Below are positions 43,230 to 51,934 of a DNA stretch of 64,000 nt, in pieces. The notes below the pieces were generated by a model, which saw only the letters and a list, made by a program, of their open reading frames with translations, made no database searches and had not been told where the DNA came from. Every line of letters starts with the position of its first letter. The first letter of the stretch is position 1. The translations under genes and the position numbers were made by a program. Source of the stretch: Fimenecus sp045543095 (lineage in GTDB: Bacteria > Bacillota > Clostridia > Oscillospirales > Acutalibacteraceae); contig JAZQMC010000028.1 in assembly GCA_045543095.1 (NCBI GenBank), forward strand, positions 9,693 to 73,692, given 5' to 3'.

Positions 43230-44293
43230 TTTAACTCCTGAATGCAATAAATGTTAGTGTCCCAGAATGAAATGTGGGGGTGATGTCTTAAATATATTTT
43301 ATAATCGGGATTTATACTGTTTATTTGATTGATAAGTGAGAAAATATCTTCACTTTTGTGGTAAACAGCCATACACATTTTTGGTGTATATGATTTAAGT
43401 GTGGAGGTAGCACCTTTAAGCATTTCGCTTTCTGCACCCTCAACATCAATGTTTATATAGGTGAATTTTCCGTATTTTTCTGCGATATAATCAACGCAGA
43501 TTGCCTGCTTTTCTTCGCCGTCAGCCTTTGCAGAAGCTCCTCGACCTTTGTTGCCCTCAAAATGTAAAGTGCAGTTTTCGCTCCATATAGCATTGTTGAG
43601 TGTTACGCAGTTTTCAAGACTTTCGCAATGGGATACTAATTTTTTGTATGTTCGTGTATCAGGCTCAACTGCAACGATTTTCTCGTAACTATCAACATAA
43701 TTTAAAAATTCGTCAACGGTGTCACCGCGGTATGCACCTAAATCAAGAAAGCTTTCATTATTACTCAAATCGAGAATTTCAAAAGCCTCGTTTTTGTCGG
43801 TTTCACAATCGAAACAGTAATCTAAATTGCCTGTAATCTGAAAATAAATAATATTCTCAAATACTTTTTTGGATTGCTCGTCAGCAAGTGAATTATAAGC
43901 CTTTTCAATTTCATCAAGGTGCTTTTTCAAGAAATCTTTATTGAAAATCTCACTCTCATAAACGGGGACTGATGGCATAATTACCTTGTGTTTTGATGAT
44001 AATGCTTTTATATTCTCTATAACCTCGGGCAAAGGGCTTGCAAAAGCCAATGCAATTATAAAATCGCCGATTTCACTTTCTAATTGTGAAATGGATTTCA
44101 CCTCGAACCCACGAAAACTACGCTTTCGCACAAATCCATCACTTGCACAAACCGCAGAAACCTTTATTCCCAACCGTTCAAATTCTTCGAATACGCGGTC
44201 AGCACCATTGCCCGTACCATAAACCGCAATCGGCAGGGGAGTAGCCTTCAAAAATTCCCAGCTTGATTGCTCATTTAATAAATTTTCAATCAT
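43226..44293 (-). CDS. FkbM-family methyltransferase with an N-terminal Rossmann-like domain
   Basis: A 355-residue protein. The C-terminal half (about 170-330) is an FkbM SAM-dependent methyltransferase: SAM motif FLDLGAYRGDTVDEF, acidic IVAVEPDTRTYKKL, and INIDVEGAESEMLKG. The N-terminal part (about 15-110) begins LPIAVYGTGNGADRVFEEF, resembling nucleotide-binding domains of sugar-modifying enzymes such as PglD. Family members O-methylate sugars, lipids or natural products. GGTGGTGGAG precedes the ATG. It overlaps the double-HAD gene by 4 bases. Confidence 0.85.
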   Translation of the reverse strand: MIENLLNEQSSWEFLKATPLPIAVYGTGNGADRVFEEFERLGIKVSAVCASDGFVRKRSFRGFEVKSISQLESEIGDFIIALAFASPLPEVIENIKALSSKHKVIMPSVPVYESEIFNKDFLKKHLDEIEKAYNSLADEQSKKVFENIIYFQITGNLDYCFDCETDKNEAFEILDLSNNESFLDLGAYRGDTVDEFLNYVDSYEKIVAVEPDTRTYKKLVSHCESLENCVTLNNAIWSENCTLHFEGNKGRGASAKADGEEKQAICVDYIAEKYGKFTYINIDVEGAESEMLKGATSTLKSYTPKMCMAVYHKSEDIFSLINQINSINPDYKIYLRHHPHISFWDTNIYCIQELK

Positions 44294-44332
44294 TACTCCA
44301 CCACCTTTAATATCTCACCAAAACGGTGTAAA

Positions 44333-44504
44333 TGTAGGGGACGCTGACCACAGCGTCCCGCTCCCGCCCCATCATTGAGGGGGCTGTCACGAACATTGTG
44401 AGTGACTGGGGGAGTAAAATATAAACTCCCTCCGTCAACGCTTACGCGTTGCCACCTCCCTCGCGGAGGGAGGGCAGGGGTCTTCGAGGACGCCAACCCC
44501 TACA
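44333..44504 (-). repeat. TGTAGGGG-family repeat with a nested CTCCCTC palindrome
   Basis: Ends TGTAGGGGACGCTGACC and GGACGCCAACCCCTACA are imperfect inverted repeats. The middle carries a second family: GGGGGCTGTCACGAAC... and CACCTCCCTCGCGGAGGGAGG, related to the element at 61262-61398. No gene is credible in 44294-44557; open frames here read through the palindromes. Confidence 0.75.
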
Positions 44505-44557
44505 AAGTTGCTTCGTGATTGTAGCGTGCGGGCTTGCTTCCGACGAAATACTTTAAA

Positions 44558-45304
44558 TCACTCATCAATAGTTTTATCTGCCACTATTTTACAATTGTCG
44601 CATTTATAATCATAAACCGAATTCTCATCCTGTTTCCATTCGCCTTTGCAAATCGGGCATTTTTTTGGTTGCTTGCCGTAGAAACGATAAAGATAATAAT
44701 AAACATCTTTACCCAAATCTTTTTCTAATTTTCTGCAAACCTCAAGCCCTTTTTGATTTAATTTACTACTGATATTTGATAACATTTTATGAGCACTAAT
44801 TTCGCCAATCCCTGTGGCGTAAAACAATTTATCATAAGACGCATAATTTACTTCCCAAGCTGTGAGTTCAGTAAAAGTTTCTTCTGCAATCTTCGGCAGT
44901 AAATAATAAGGAATATTCTGTTTGTTTTTTTCACAACAAATTGGTGACATATCTCTTAAATGCGGGTGAATGCAAAGCACATAATAAGGTGAATTTTTAC
45001 CGTCATTAAACTCTTCGTTATAAGTAAAATCCTCACTAACATATGAAACCTCAATATGTGAAGTTAAATAAGGCTTAAGATTTTCAAGTGCCTCATTTAC
45101 ATCTGCTGAATTGTATTTTTCGTTAAGTGAATCTTTGAAAGGTACAGTAACTCTTGCAGTTCTGCAAAGTGCATTGCCCGAAATATTAAGCGTTTCAAAT
45201 ATTATTTGGTTGTTGCCCGATAATGCACAGTGATACCATATAAGATAATATTCAAAATCATCGGGATTTCCCTTGAAATGATATGTTAGGTCATATACAA
45301 ACAT
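44558..45304 (-). CDS. Zn-ribbon protein of unknown function (DUF2310-like)
   Basis: A 248-residue cytoplasmic protein. The C-terminus carries a treble-Cys ribbon KKCPICKGEWKQ and YDYKCDNCKIV (about 214-240), which probably binds zinc and possibly nucleic acid. The N-terminal part (FVYDLTYHFKGNPDDFEYYL) and central YYLLPKIAEETFTELTAWE are not from a family of known role; the overall layout recalls DUF2310. AAGGAA precedes the ATG, 5 bases after cyuA stops, so it shares that transcript. Confidence 0.65.
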   Translation of the reverse strand: MFVYDLTYHFKGNPDDFEYYLIWYHCALSGNNQIIFETLNISGNALCRTARVTVPFKDSLNEKYNSADVNEALENLKPYLTSHIEVSYVSEDFTYNEEFNDGKNSPYYVLCIHPHLRDMSPICCEKNKQNIPYYLLPKIAEETFTELTAWEVNYASYDKLFYATGIGEISAHKMLSNISSKLNQKGLEVCRKLEKDLGKDVYYYLYRFYGKQPKKCPICKGEWKQDENSVYDYKCDNCKIVADKTIDE

Positions 45305-45309
45305 AGCTT

Positions 45310-46575
45310 TTATTCCTTCAACATAATCCTTATAATCTCTTTATCCGTTTCAGCCATACCGCTTTGTGCCAACTGCCCAACATTGCGGATTGTTGACTCA
45401 ACATCGCGGGCAACAATACCGTCACCGCCGTAAAATTCTTTGCCGTGCATATACATCTGCATACCAAGAAGTCCCGACTCCACCGCCGACGCGATTTTTG
45501 CTGCACAGCTTGCCTTTGCACCGTCGCAAACAACACCCGAGTTGATAGCAAGTGCATTCACAACCGTGTGTGAAATTTCTTCGAATTTACCGCCATGTAA
45601 GTACATAACACCTGCACCCGCACCACAACCGGCACTGATAGCCCCGCAGTATGCCGAAAGACAACCGATACCCGATTTCAAGTGGATTGTTGTAAGATTT
45701 GCAACAAGTAAAGCCCTATAAAGCAATTCTTTTGATACACCAAGCTCTTTTGCATATACAATAACGGGCAGAGAGGTTGTAAGACCTTGGTTGCCGCTAC
45801 CCGAATTTATTACAACGGGCATTTCACAACCGCTCATTCTCGCGTCAGACCCTGCCGCCGCCCACGCTTTTGCACGATTATAAACTGTGTTGCCGTAACT
45901 CATAAGAATTGTTCTGCCGATTGCCGCACCGTATCTGCCTGTAAGTCCCTCTTCGGCAATAGCGGTATTATAAGCAATCTGACGGTCAAGCAATTCTTTA
46001 ACATCATCAAGATTTACATTATCTGCAAACTCAATTATTCCCTCAATACTTAAAGGTGAATTTTCTGTGCTTTCACCATTTTCGTTGATTTCACGCTCAT
46101 ATATAACTTGTCCGTCAACTATGATATTACAAAGCCCGGTATGACTTTCAACTGTTCGGGCATATACTGTGTGATTTTCGCTTTTGAGTGTAATGCCTAT
46201 GTCAAGTACCTGTTTGGTGTCTGCCTCGGTCACGGTCATGGGAATATTTTTAATGAATTCCGCAATGGCAGACTGCTCGTCCGCCGTAATACTTGAGAGA
46301 AGCTCAAGTTCTTTTTCGGGATTCCCCGCCACAATACCTGCAGCCGCAGCCGCCTCAATTCCGCGAAGTCCACCCGTATTCGGCACTTTTACGCTCTTAA
46401 CATTCTTGATAATGTTACCGCTTACGCAAACGGAAACAGATTTTATAGGCTCTTCAAGATAAGTCTTCGCCTTTGCTGCTGTTAATGCAATGGCAATAGG
46501 CTCTGTGCAACCCATTGCGGGCACTAATTCCTCATGAAGAGTTCTTAAATATTCATTGTAAATGCTTCTTTCCAC
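45310..46575 (-). CDS. L-cysteine desulfidase (CyuA/UPF0597 family)
   Basis: An iron-sulfur enzyme of 421 residues that breaks cysteine down to pyruvate, ammonia and sulfide. Seen: VPAMGCTEPIAIALTAAKA (about 16-34), SGNIIKNVKSVKVPNTGG, the NSGSGNQGLTTSLPV loop (about 260), and the Cys-rich end SGIGCLSAYCGAISAGCGAG and CDGAKASCAAKI. Frames starting further upstream at 46593 and 46617 lie at or before the predicted transcription start, so GTG at 46575 with GGGTG 6 bases before it is chosen. Paralogous names include YhaM and YlbC-like; substrate from family knowledge. Confidence 0.88.
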   Translation of the reverse strand: MERSIYNEYLRTLHEELVPAMGCTEPIAIALTAAKAKTYLEEPIKSVSVCVSGNIIKNVKSVKVPNTGGLRGIEAAAAAGIVAGNPEKELELLSSITADEQSAIAEFIKNIPMTVTEADTKQVLDIGITLKSENHTVYARTVESHTGLCNIIVDGQVIYEREINENGESTENSPLSIEGIIEFADNVNLDDVKELLDRQIAYNTAIAEEGLTGRYGAAIGRTILMSYGNTVYNRAKAWAAAGSDARMSGCEMPVVINSGSGNQGLTTSLPVIVYAKELGVSKELLYRALLVANLTTIHLKSGIGCLSAYCGAISAGCGAGAGVMYLHGGKFEEISHTVVNALAINSGVVCDGAKASCAAKIASAVESGLLGMQMYMHGKEFYGGDGIVARDVESTIRNVGQLAQSGMAETDKEIIRIMLKE

Positions 46576-46605
46576 AAAAATCACCCAATCCATTTTTATA
46601 TTTAA

Positions 46606-46634
46606 AGTATAGCACAAACCCCAAAAAGTGTAAA
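46606..46634 (-). promoter_or_regulatory. Sigma-A promoter of the cysteine desulfidase operon
   Basis: On the minus strand TTTACA, a 17-bp spacer, then TATACT. The start point near 46599 fixes the GTG at 46575 as the coding start. Confidence 0.75.
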
Positions 46635-46635
46635 G

Positions 46636-46670
46636 GAAAAAGAAAGCCCGACAGAAAACCTGTCGGGCTT
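46636..46670 (-). terminator. Rho-independent terminator after the GH31 gene
   Basis: An 11-bp perfect stem AAGCCCGACAG / CTGTCGGGCTT, loop GTTTT on the minus strand, then TTCTTTTT. It lies directly before the next promoter. Confidence 0.88.
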
Positions 46671-46678
46671 TGGAACTA

Positions 46679-49066
46679 TTAGTATTTAAGCTTTAAAATT
46701 TCTTCAATAGGACCGCGGAAATCCTTTGAAATATTTTTAAGTGGCTTGTCGTTCTTTATAAACTTACCGAAAATCATACCTTTGCGGTCGGTTGACATTT
46801 GGAATTTTGAAATAACTCTTGTCAGTTCCTGCTTTTTGTCTGCATTCTGAAGATATTTGCAATCTTCAACTGTCACAAGAATTGTGGCGTCTGCTTTTGC
46901 GGTAATTCTCACTTCAAGTGTGCCATTGTTGGTGATTTCAGCACCGTCAACATTTACTGAAACCTTACCATCAACAATATCCTTGAATTTCACAACAAAG
47001 GTTCTGTTTTCAGGAACAACACTCGCGTCGCCCTCTGCCTTTGTAATTGCAAAGCATACCTTGTTATTATCTTCTTTAACCGCAAATGCAGTTTTAAGGT
47101 ATTCGCCATTCTGATATGAAAGTGTATCGCCGTCATCCTCATAAAGAGTGAATGTGTTGTTACCGCGATAAACAAGTAATTCAAGAACTTCGGGGTTTGA
47201 GCAGTCATTTGTGCGGTCGTTCTCGCTCATAGGGATAATCGCACCCTCACGTGCGAGTACGGGGATATAATCAATATCGCGATACATTTTAACAAACTGA
47301 TTGCCCTCATAAATTCTGCCTGTGAAAATATCAGTATATCTGCCGTCGGGTAACCATACATTAACGCCCGCAAGATTTGTTTTCTTTGAGGTGTGCTCGG
47401 TAATGGGGGCAACAATCAATTCTGTACCGAAGAAGAACTCATTTTTGCAGTTGTATGCACTTTCGTCCTCGGGATATGCGTAATACATAGGCTCACAAAT
47501 CGCTCTGCACTCTGTATGTGTGCGGTAGTTCATTGTGTAAATGTAGGGGAGAAGCTTGTGGCGAAGACGAAGTGCATCAGTTGCAATTCTGCCAACGGGA
47601 CCGCTGTAATTCCAAGGCTCTTTGCCTGCGAATTCGTTGTTGGTTGAGTGAAGTCGCATTACGGGGCTGAATACACCCAATTGTACCCAGCGAAGATATA
47701 ACTCATCGTCCTTTGAACCCATACAATGACCGCCGATGTCGTGGCTCCACCAAGGATAAGCAATGTTAGAAGCAGTAGCGGTAAATCCCGGCTGGAAATC
47801 AAGGCTCTTCCAAGTTTGAGTAGTATCACCGCTGAAGCCTAAAGGATAACGCTGACTTCCCGCACCACAGAAACGAGAAAGAATGAGCGGGCGGTGATTA
47901 TCCTTTGCGTTGTCAAGGAAATGATAGTGGTTAAGTGCCCAAAGCGGGTCTAAACCCTTAACCTTTGTATTTGTGCCTTGTTGCCAGTCAATCCACCAGA
48001 AGTCAACACCCTTTTCTTCAAATGGGCGGTGAAGAATATCAAAATAATTCTCGGTGAATTTCTTGTCAGTAATGTCGAATTCAACAGCCTTTTTCTCTTT
48101 AGGGTCCTGCCCCATAGCCTTGCACATATCCTCATACTGATTTTCAAACCAACGAACGCCCATTGATGGGTGAATATTGAAGGTTATATGGTAATTATCA
48201 GCTTTGAGTTTCTTTAAAAATTCCTCATAATCGGGGAATAAATCTGTGTTGAAACTGTATCCTGTCCAACCCACTGACCAAACATCATAAACATATTCCA
48301 TAAAGTTAAGATGATGACCCGGCTTGTGAGCATCCTTACCGAATTTGCTCTTTATATCAACCCAGTGCCAGTCCATATCAACAGTTGCAACGGTAATCGG
48401 GATTTCTTCTTCCTTGAATTTATCCATAAGGCTCAAATATTCGTCCTGCGAATATGCCTTGTATCTGCTCCACCAGTTTGAAAGAGCATAGCGGGGGATA
48501 AGCGGAACTTTGCCTGTGAGCTTGTAAAGGTCAGTTGTAGCACCTATGTAATCGTTGCCGTATGCGAAATAATATTTGTCACTTTCTTTTGTTTCGCGGG
48601 GTAAAATTGTTCCGTCAGCCTTTAAAACAAGAGTTTTGCTGTCGTCCATAATAGCAACGCCGTTTTTAGAGCATACACCGTCACCAATTTTGATAATACC
48701 CGCAGTAATATCAAGTGTACGGCAAGTACCTTTAAGGTTGCCTGCCTTGTAATTTGTAACAAGTCTGCCATCAGAAAGTTTTATGTTGATCATTTTGCGA
48801 CTGCTTAATGAATAAACAAAGCTTGTTTTTTCGGTTTTGATTTCAACTGTGTCGCCCGATTCGTTAAGCTCATATTTTACATCACAAAAATCGCGGAACC
48901 ATACACTTTGTGTAGGCTCGTCGCAGAATTTACCGTCTTTTTCATATTCAACTCTCAAAAGGCAGGGTGTAATAACAGTAAGTCTTGTGCCACCACGCAC
49001 AATAACCTGACTGTCAGGTGCCTTTGGAGAGCAATCAATTTTAAATCGTTTTTCAAATTGTGCCAT
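46679..49066 (-). CDS. Glycoside hydrolase family 31 (alpha-glucosidase/alpha-xylosidase-like)
   Basis: A 795-residue cytoplasmic glycosidase, no signal peptide. An N-terminal beta-sandwich (about 1-185) precedes the TIM barrel (about 190-530). The nucleophile Asp is in FWWIDWQQG (about 370) and the acid/base Asp in FSGDTTQTW (about 425). The substrate-binding VDMDWHW motif and YPWWSHDIGGHCMGS are typical of GH31. C-terminal beta domains follow, with a final unusual basic tail of about 50 residues. The exact sugar cannot be read from the motifs; alpha-glucosides or alpha-xylosides are likely. GAGGGA precedes the ATG. Confidence 0.93.
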   Translation of the reverse strand: MAQFEKRFKIDCSPKAPDSQVIVRGGTRLTVITPCLLRVEYEKDGKFCDEPTQSVWFRDFCDVKYELNESGDTVEIKTEKTSFVYSLSSRKMINIKLSDGRLVTNYKAGNLKGTCRTLDITAGIIKIGDGVCSKNGVAIMDDSKTLVLKADGTILPRETKESDKYYFAYGNDYIGATTDLYKLTGKVPLIPRYALSNWWSRYKAYSQDEYLSLMDKFKEEEIPITVATVDMDWHWVDIKSKFGKDAHKPGHHLNFMEYVYDVWSVGWTGYSFNTDLFPDYEEFLKKLKADNYHITFNIHPSMGVRWFENQYEDMCKAMGQDPKEKKAVEFDITDKKFTENYFDILHRPFEEKGVDFWWIDWQQGTNTKVKGLDPLWALNHYHFLDNAKDNHRPLILSRFCGAGSQRYPLGFSGDTTQTWKSLDFQPGFTATASNIAYPWWSHDIGGHCMGSKDDELYLRWVQLGVFSPVMRLHSTNNEFAGKEPWNYSGPVGRIATDALRLRHKLLPYIYTMNYRTHTECRAICEPMYYAYPEDESAYNCKNEFFFGTELIVAPITEHTSKKTNLAGVNVWLPDGRYTDIFTGRIYEGNQFVKMYRDIDYIPVLAREGAIIPMSENDRTNDCSNPEVLELLVYRGNNTFTLYEDDGDTLSYQNGEYLKTAFAVKEDNNKVCFAITKAEGDASVVPENRTFVVKFKDIVDGKVSVNVDGAEITNNGTLEVRITAKADATILVTVEDCKYLQNADKKQELTRVISKFQMSTDRKGMIFGKFIKNDKPLKNISKDFRGPIEEILKLKY

Positions 49067-49102
49067 AAGTCATAATCCCTCACAATACATTTTATCTTTT
49101 TA

Positions 49103-49131
49103 ATTATATAGCCTAAAAGTGTTAAAGTCAA
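49103..49131 (-). promoter_or_regulatory. Sigma-A promoter of the GH31 gene
   Basis: On the minus strand TTGACT, a 17-bp spacer, then a perfect TATAAT. Confidence 0.85.
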
Positions 49132-49136
49132 TAAAA

Positions 49137-49168
49137 TGAATAACAGGACTATCTAAAAGATAGCCCTG
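49137..49168 (-). terminator. Probable terminator after the GH43 gene
   Basis: Stem CAGGGCTATC / GATAGTCCTG with one mismatch and an A/T loop directly after the stop codon. The T tract on the minus strand is interrupted (TTATTCATTTT), so strength is uncertain. Confidence 0.55.
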
Positions 49169-49174
49169 ATTTTT

Positions 49175-50086
49175 TTATTCATCTATACCGAAAACTTCAA
49201 CAAGCTTTTTATATTGCTTGTCGGTGATTTTTATAACACCGCCGTGGCGTTTTTTGCGTTTGCCCATATTGAATTGGTCGTTGTGCAATTGCCTAAAATT
49301 ACCGCTTGCAAGGTCATCACATAAAAACGGAGTATATCCCAAATGCTTATGATATTGGTCGGCAATCAAGCACCACTTCTGCTGTTCTTCAAGATAATAG
49401 GTTTCGGGACCTTCAAGCCCGAAAAAGTTTGAAAAGACTTCTGAATGGATTTTTTTCCATTCCCCGCCAATAAGTTTTTCACTTCTCTCGATAGTGATTT
49501 TTTTATTAGTTTCGTCCTTTGAAAAACGGTAATACCAACCCTTATCCCACACAATATTGGTGTCAATTACATCAGTTTCAGCATCAATGAATTTGAATGT
49601 AGGTGTAAATTCCTTAAAATCCTTGGTGAATGTGCCGTAAATTCTCTGCTTGTGGTGTAACTGACCTTTTTCACGCACGCAAGATGCAAAAAATACAAAC
49701 CAGGCGTCTTTTTCTTTACAGAAAATTGCCTCGGGTGCCCAAACACAACCCGCATTGTCAATGCCTACCTCAACAAGTCTTTCTTCTGACCAGTTTATTA
49801 AATCTTCACTTTCCCACACAACAAGTGAGCGACTTCCCTTGTGCGAAAAATGGTACCAATTACCGCTTGTGGTGAGCAAATCAGTTGAGATTATGAAATA
49901 TTTCTTTAACTTTTCGTCATATATAATGAATGGGTCGCGAACACCCTGTGTACCTTTTTTTGATTTTAAAATCGGCTCGTCACCACCCAAATCAGTGAAG
50001 TGAAGCCCATCACGGCTGACTGCAAACCATACATATTCACGGTCACCATTATTTTCTGTAAAATGTGTAAATAAATATGCTGACAT
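49175..50086 (-). CDS. Glycoside hydrolase family 43-like protein
   Basis: A 303-residue five-bladed beta-propeller glycosidase without signal peptide. Family GH43 enzymes release arabinose or xylose from plant polysaccharide fragments. Seen: FAVSRDGLHFTDLG, the Asp region GVRDPFIIYDEKLKKYFII (about 48-66), CVWAPEAIFCKEKDAWFVFF with the WAPE motif (about 114-118), and FFGLEGPETYYLEEQ with the general-acid Glu (about 220-230). The nearest match is to the putative beta-xylosidase/arabinosidase subgroups. The promoter is not evident. With GH31 next door it suggests breakdown of imported plant oligosaccharides. Confidence 0.8.
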   Translation of the reverse strand: MSAYLFTHFTENNGDREYVWFAVSRDGLHFTDLGGDEPILKSKKGTQGVRDPFIIYDEKLKKYFIISTDLLTTSGNWYHFSHKGSRSLVVWESEDLINWSEERLVEVGIDNAGCVWAPEAIFCKEKDAWFVFFASCVREKGQLHHKQRIYGTFTKDFKEFTPTFKFIDAETDVIDTNIVWDKGWYYRFSKDETNKKITIERSEKLIGGEWKKIHSEVFSNFFGLEGPETYYLEEQQKWCLIADQYHKHLGYTPFLCDDLASGNFRQLHNDQFNMGKRKKRHGGVIKITDKQYKKLVEVFGIDE

Positions 50087-50170
50087 AGTTTTCCCTCAGT
50101 ATTTGCTGAATTTTAATTAAGTATAGCATATCACAATAAAATAATCTATACCAAAACCGCAAGTCATACT

Positions 50171-50370
50171 GACAAATTTGAATTTGTCGAATTCTCCGTG
50201 TCATTCTGAGCGAAGCGAAGAATCTCTACCAAAGTGAAATGTTAACTCAACAGAGATTCTTCGTCACTTCGTTCCTCAGAATGACATACCCAATTATACA
50301 TTTGCGTCGCAGACCCTTAATTTTGCACTTTGCATTTTACATTTTGCATTTCGACAAACCCCAATTTGTC
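50171..50370 (+). repeat. 200-bp MITE-like repeat, copy B
   Basis: Ends GACAAATTTGAATTTGTC and GACAAACCCCAATTTGTC form about 20-bp imperfect terminal inverted repeats. The body has a long palindrome (GTCATTCTGAGCGAAG... against ...CTTCGTTCCTCAGAATGAC) and a tail with GCGTCGCAGACCC plus several TGCATTTTGCA-like units. No gene lies in 50087-50383. Confidence 0.85.
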
Positions 50371-50383
50371 GAACTATTTATAG

Positions 50384-51631
50384 TTAAAGAACGTAATCTT
50401 TATATTTATCTGCTTCGCTTGAGGGGAGGATTGCAGTTATTTTTGTGCCGTCAGGGGTGAATTCTTCCGAGAGGATTTTGCCTGAATTACGTATATTGTT
50501 CACCAATGCACCCTTTGAGAAAGGAATGAGCAAATCGAGTGTAACACTTTTAAGCTCAAGGGCTTTTTCAATCTCTTTTAAGAGCAAATCAAGATTTACT
50601 CCCTTTAAGGCACTAATCATAACGGTCTTGCCCATAGAAATCAGGTCAAAAACGTTTTCTGCCTTATCACACTTGTTCATTACCGTGATAATGTTGTCGC
50701 CTTTACAGCCCAATTCTCGCAAAATATCGGTGGTAATTTCAATGTGTTCACTACAATGAACGTCGGATGCATCACAGACATTGAGAATGATGTCGGCTTC
50801 ACTTGCTTCTTCAAGAGTTGATTTGAATGCCTTAACCAAATCGTGGGGCAGACGGCTTACGAAACCAACTGTGTCAATGAGCATAACATCCTGACCGTTG
50901 GGGAGAGTGAGTTTTCTCGATGTTGGGTCAAGAGTTGCAAAAAGCTTGTCCTCGGCAAGTACCCCTGCATCGGTGAGAGCATTCATAAGGGTTGATTTTC
51001 CTGCATTTGTGTAGCCGACGAGAGCAACGGTAATCACACCGTCTTTTTCGCGACGTTTACGCAAGAAACCACGACGCTTTTCAACCTCGTCAAGCTGTTC
51101 TTGTAATGCGTGCATTCTTCTCATTATGTGACGGCGGTCACTTTCAAGTTTTGTTTCACCCGGACCTCGAGTACCGATACCGCCACCCAGTCGGGAGAGC
51201 TCCTTACCCTTACCGGTAAGTCGGGGGAGGGAGTATTTAAGTTGAGCCAATTCAACCTGCAATTTGCCTTCGCTTGTCTTTGCCCTCAATGCGAAAATAT
51301 CTAAAATCAACTGTGTTCTGTCAACAACACGGACTTTTGTAGCATTTTCTATGTTTCTAATCTGTGAGGGTGTCAATTCACCGTCGCAAACGATTAAGTC
51401 GATTTCCTGATTATGGCAGAAAAGCTCTGCTTCTGCGAGTCTGCCTTTGCCGAGATATGTTGCACCGTCGGGAGTGCTTTTTCGCTGTATTATTGAGCCA
51501 ATGACAGAAGCCCCTGCACTTTCTGTGAGGAGCGTGAGTTCTTCTATACTGGCATCTGCATCAAAATCCCCCGTGTCAACGGAGATAAGTAATGCCTTTT
51601 CAGGTTCTTGTGTGATTTCGTAAAAGTCCAT
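50384..51631 (-). CDS. hflX: GTPase HflX
   Basis: A ribosome-binding GTPase of 415 residues that splits stalled 70S ribosomes under stress. Seen: N-terminal nucleotide-binding region (YLGKGRLAEAELFC), the linker RLGGGIGTRGPGETKLE with coiled coil, G1 VALVGYTNAGKST (about 203), G3 DTVGFVSRLP and G4 MNKCDKAE. Its C-terminus ends directly at a MITE-like repeat. A hairpin terminator lies 15 bases before its ATG, so it probably has its own weak promoter or relies on read-through. Confidence 0.96.
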   Translation of the reverse strand: MDFYEITQEPEKALLISVDTGDFDADASIEELTLLTESAGASVIGSIIQRKSTPDGATYLGKGRLAEAELFCHNQEIDLIVCDGELTPSQIRNIENATKVRVVDRTQLILDIFALRAKTSEGKLQVELAQLKYSLPRLTGKGKELSRLGGGIGTRGPGETKLESDRRHIMRRMHALQEQLDEVEKRRGFLRKRREKDGVITVALVGYTNAGKSTLMNALTDAGVLAEDKLFATLDPTSRKLTLPNGQDVMLIDTVGFVSRLPHDLVKAFKSTLEEASEADIILNVCDASDVHCSEHIEITTDILRELGCKGDNIITVMNKCDKAENVFDLISMGKTVMISALKGVNLDLLLKEIEKALELKSVTLDLLIPFSKGALVNNIRNSGKILSEEFTPDGTKITAILPSSEADKYKDYVL

Positions 51632-51645
51632 AAATCAAATTTCCT

Positions 51646-51679
51646 ACAAAAACGGTGGCAGAGAAACCCTCCACCACCG
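51646..51679 (-). terminator. Probable terminator after the Cys-rich peptide gene
   Basis: On the minus strand CGGTGG pairs with CCACCG across a 15-base loop, followed by TTTTTG, just before hflX. Confidence 0.6.
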
Positions 51680-51720
51680 AAACCATTTTATTATCCTTTA
51701 TTTTTCATTTTGCATTTACA

Positions 51721-51864
51721 TTAGCAGCAGCAGTCATAGTCCTTACGCTGGCAACCACAGTTGTTACTGCCGTTGTTGTAGCCACATCCATTGTTATTAT
51801 CAGAGAGAAGAATTAAGATGATGATAATAATCAACCAAGTGTTGTTACCGAAGAAGTTACACAT
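51721..51864 (-). CDS. 47-residue Cys-rich membrane peptide
   Basis: A very short gene with a strong AAGGAGGAAAAATAA site just before the ATG. The peptide starts MCNFFGNNTW, has a pure hydrophobic stretch LIIIIILILLS (residues 11-21), then an Asn/Gly/Cys tail with GCGYNN, NNCGCQ and a final DCCC (six Cys after the helix). It is likely a single-pass membrane peptide with a metal-binding or cross-linking tail. Similar Gly/Asn/Cys-rich peptides occur in sporeforming Clostridia, where names such as 'chorion class high-cysteine protein' are used without known function. It is set between leuD and hflX as a single gene. Confidence 0.75.
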   Translation of the reverse strand: MCNFFGNNTWLIIIIILILLSDNNNGCGYNNGSNNCGCQRKDYDCCC

Positions 51865-51934
51865 TTATTTTTCCTCCTTCCGTTTTGTAATTACATTACA
51901 TATTATGGAATTTGGAAAGATGTGTTACTTAATA

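Noticed and set aside
44293..44496. 67-residue open frame on the minus strand
   Set aside because: It runs through palindromic repeat DNA, has no convincing ribosome binding site and no protein-like composition.
46576..46617. Longer start for the cysteine desulfidase
   Set aside because: These codons overlap the -10 box and the predicted start point; the GTG at 46575 has a proper ribosome binding site.
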